Source: Aquisphaera giovannonii (lineage in GTDB: Bacteria > Planctomycetota > Planctomycetia > Isosphaerales > Isosphaeraceae). From it: a DNA stretch of 64,000 bases. Shown here piece after piece: positions 62,817 through 64,000 of this stretch. The stretch lies in assembly GCF_008087625.1 (NCBI RefSeq), contig NZ_CP042997.1:6076001-6140000 (forward strand), written 5' to 3'. The notes under the pieces were generated by a model. It was not told the origin of the DNA. It was given only the letters and a program-made list of their open reading frames with translations, and ran no database searches. Each line of letters starts with the position of its first letter. Position 1 is the first letter of the stretch. Position numbers and translations under genes: made by a program.

Positions 62817-64000
62817 GTGTCGGATCATGCGGATCGGCCGGCGAACAGGCTGGCGGGGGAGACGAGCCCGTACCTGCTCCAGCACGCGCACAACCCGGTG
62901 GACTGGTATCCCTGGGGGGCCGAGGCGCTGGAGCGGGCGAAGGTGGAGGACCGGCCGATCTTCCTGTCGGTCGGCTATTCGGCCTGCCACTGGTGCCACG
63001 TCATGGAGCGGGAGAGCTTCGAGGACCCGGACATCGCCGCGCTCATGAATGAGCACTTCATCAACATCAAGGTGGACCGCGAGGAGCGGCCGGACCTCGA
63101 CCAGGTCTACATGAGCGCGGTGCAGGCGATGACGGGGCACGGCGGCTGGCCGATGTCGGTCTTCCTGACGCCGGACCTGCAGCCGTTCTTCGGCGGCACC
63201 TACTTCCCGCCGGCCGACTCGCGGGGCATGCCGGGCTTCCCGCGCGTCCTGATGGGCGTGCACCAGGCCTGGGCCGAGCGTCGGGACCAGATCCTCTCCT
63301 CGGCGGCCGCGATGACCGAGCAGCTCCGCTCGATGGAGGCCCTCGCGCCGGGCCGGCCCGGGGGGCTCGGCTTCCGGCACGTCAACGCCGCCGTGAAGAA
63401 GCTGCTGGGCGAATTCGACGCCCGGCACGGCGGCTTCGGCGAGGCCCCCAAGTTCCCGCACGCGATGGACCTCCGCCTCCTGCTCCGACAGCACGCCCGC
63501 ACGGGCGACGACCGCAGCCTGCACGCCGCCCGACTGACCCTGGAGAAGATGGCCCGGGGCGGCATCTACGACCACCTTGGCGGCGGATTCGCCCGGTACT
63601 CCACCGACGAGCGCTGGCTGGTCCCGCACTTCGAGAAGATGCTCTACGACAATGCGCTCCTCGCCACGACGTATGTCGAGGCCTACCAGCTGACCCGCGA
63701 GCCGGAGTTCGCCCGGGTCGCGGCCGAGACGCTCGACTACGTGCTCGGCCGGATGACCGACGAGGCCGGAGGCTTCTACTCCACGGAGGACGCCGACAGC
63801 GAGGGCGTGGAGGGGAAGTACTACGTCTGGACCCTCGCCGAGGTCCTCGAGGTCCTGGGGCCCGATCGGGGCAAGACCTTCGCGGAGGTCTACGACGTCA
63901 CCGAGTCCGGGAACTGGGAGCGACGGAACATCCTGAACCTCCCGCGCCCGGCCTCGCAGGCGGCCCGCGTGCTGGGCCGAGACGAGGCGGAGCTCGCCGC
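62817..64000 (+). CDS. DUF255 thioredoxin-domain protein (truncated at window end)
   Basis: The frame starts at GTG 62817 (gaggag upstream) and runs off the right edge after about 394 codons. The N-terminal thioredoxin-like DUF255 domain is unmistakable: [40 protein letters not shown] (CHWCH motif), [20 protein letters not shown] and [15 protein letters not shown] helical alpha/alpha-barrel part follows ([60 protein letters not shown]). Family members, related to YyaL and human SPATA20, are about 680 aa, so roughly 40 percent is missing. The function is not established. The 285 bases before it hold no gene. Confidence 0.9.
   Translation, partial: MSDHADRPANRLAGETSPYLLQHAHNPVDWYPWGAEALERAKVEDRPIFLSVGYSACHWCHVMERESFEDPDIAALMNEHFINIKVDREERPDLDQVYMSAVQAMTGHGGWPMSVFLTPDLQPFFGGTYFPPADSRGMPGFPRVLMGVHQAWAERRDQILSSAAAMTEQLRSMEALAPGRPGGLGFRHVNAAVKKLLGEFDARHGGFGEAPKFPHAMDLRLLLRQHARTGDDRSLHAARLTLEKMARGGIYDHLGGGFARYSTDERWLVPHFEKMLYDNALLATTYVEAYQLTREPEFARVAAETLDYVLGRMTDEAGGFYSTEDADSEGVEGKYYVWTLAEVLEVLGPDRGKTFAEVYDVTESGNWERRNILNLPRPASQAARVLGRDEAELA

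Noticed and set aside
1-64000. tRNA, rRNA or riboswitch genes
   Set aside because: I scanned intergenic stretches for T-loop and acceptor-stem patterns and rRNA-like sequence and saw none; a covariance-model search would be decisive.

Overview
The window looks like chromosome from a planctomycete of the Isosphaeraceae type. The evidence is very high GC with strong G/C at third codon positions, together with families typical of that group: a DUF1501 and DUF1549/DUF1553 pair, a DUF1559 prepilin-like protein, a CRTAC1 (FG-GAP/UnbV) protein, a PEP-CTERM protein, an ECF sigma factor fused to a membrane segment and C-terminal domain, a large TPR Ser/Thr kinase, and a secreted protein with a planctomycete LEER-type N-terminus. 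Assignment below family level is not possible from the sequence alone.

Layout. Bases 1-6100 are an accessory patch of lower GC. It holds nested tandem repeats (88-735), a zinc-ribbon DUF4145 protein, a DUF4062 protein, a decayed IS5-type transposase, a membrane-anchored coiled-coil protein ending in an H-type lectin domain, an ISAs1 transposase stump, and a Uma2-type nuclease. Bases 6100-10650 hold a carboxyl-methyltransferase-like membrane protein and the DUF1501 + DUF1549/1553 pair. Bases 11265-20955 hold a peptide-export locus: a fused C39-peptidase/double ABC transporter (1779 aa), an HlyD/NHLM-type adaptor, a divergent secreted Gly/Thr-repeat protein, and a 55-aa precursor with a double-glycine leader. 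A 1216-aa receptor kinase lies next to it. Bases 25006-31800 are an iron-sulfur assembly operon (sufR-like, sufC, sufB, sufD, rhodanese, sufE, Rieske ferredoxin, DUF59/sufT-like) with no cysteine desulfurase gene.

Bases 32000-37600 carry an S24-like repressor with palindromic candidate operators, a HigB/HigA-type toxin-antitoxin pair, a PEP-CTERM protein, a PAS-AAA-Fis regulator with an apparently dead ATPase, and an FKBP isomerase. From 37700 to the end are mostly secreted hydrolases and envelope or housekeeping proteins: a GH42-like protein, the ECF sigma factor, a TlpA-like thioredoxin fusion, a Gfo/Idh/MocA protein, CRTAC1, TerC, an ApbE-DUF2271 plus PepSY flavin-transfer pair, a PcfJ-like protein, VOC, peptide deformylase, a methyltransferase, a phosphoesterase, a lipid kinase, a DUF1559 cluster and a truncated DUF255 thioredoxin-domain protein.

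The most interesting unit is the export locus. The 55-aa gene (20788-20955, minus strand) has a leader ending LRKISGG and a proline-rich tail, matching the C39 peptidase fused to the transporter. A palindromic repeat family (20554, 28133, 44098) sits exactly at the 3' ends of three genes, including this precursor.
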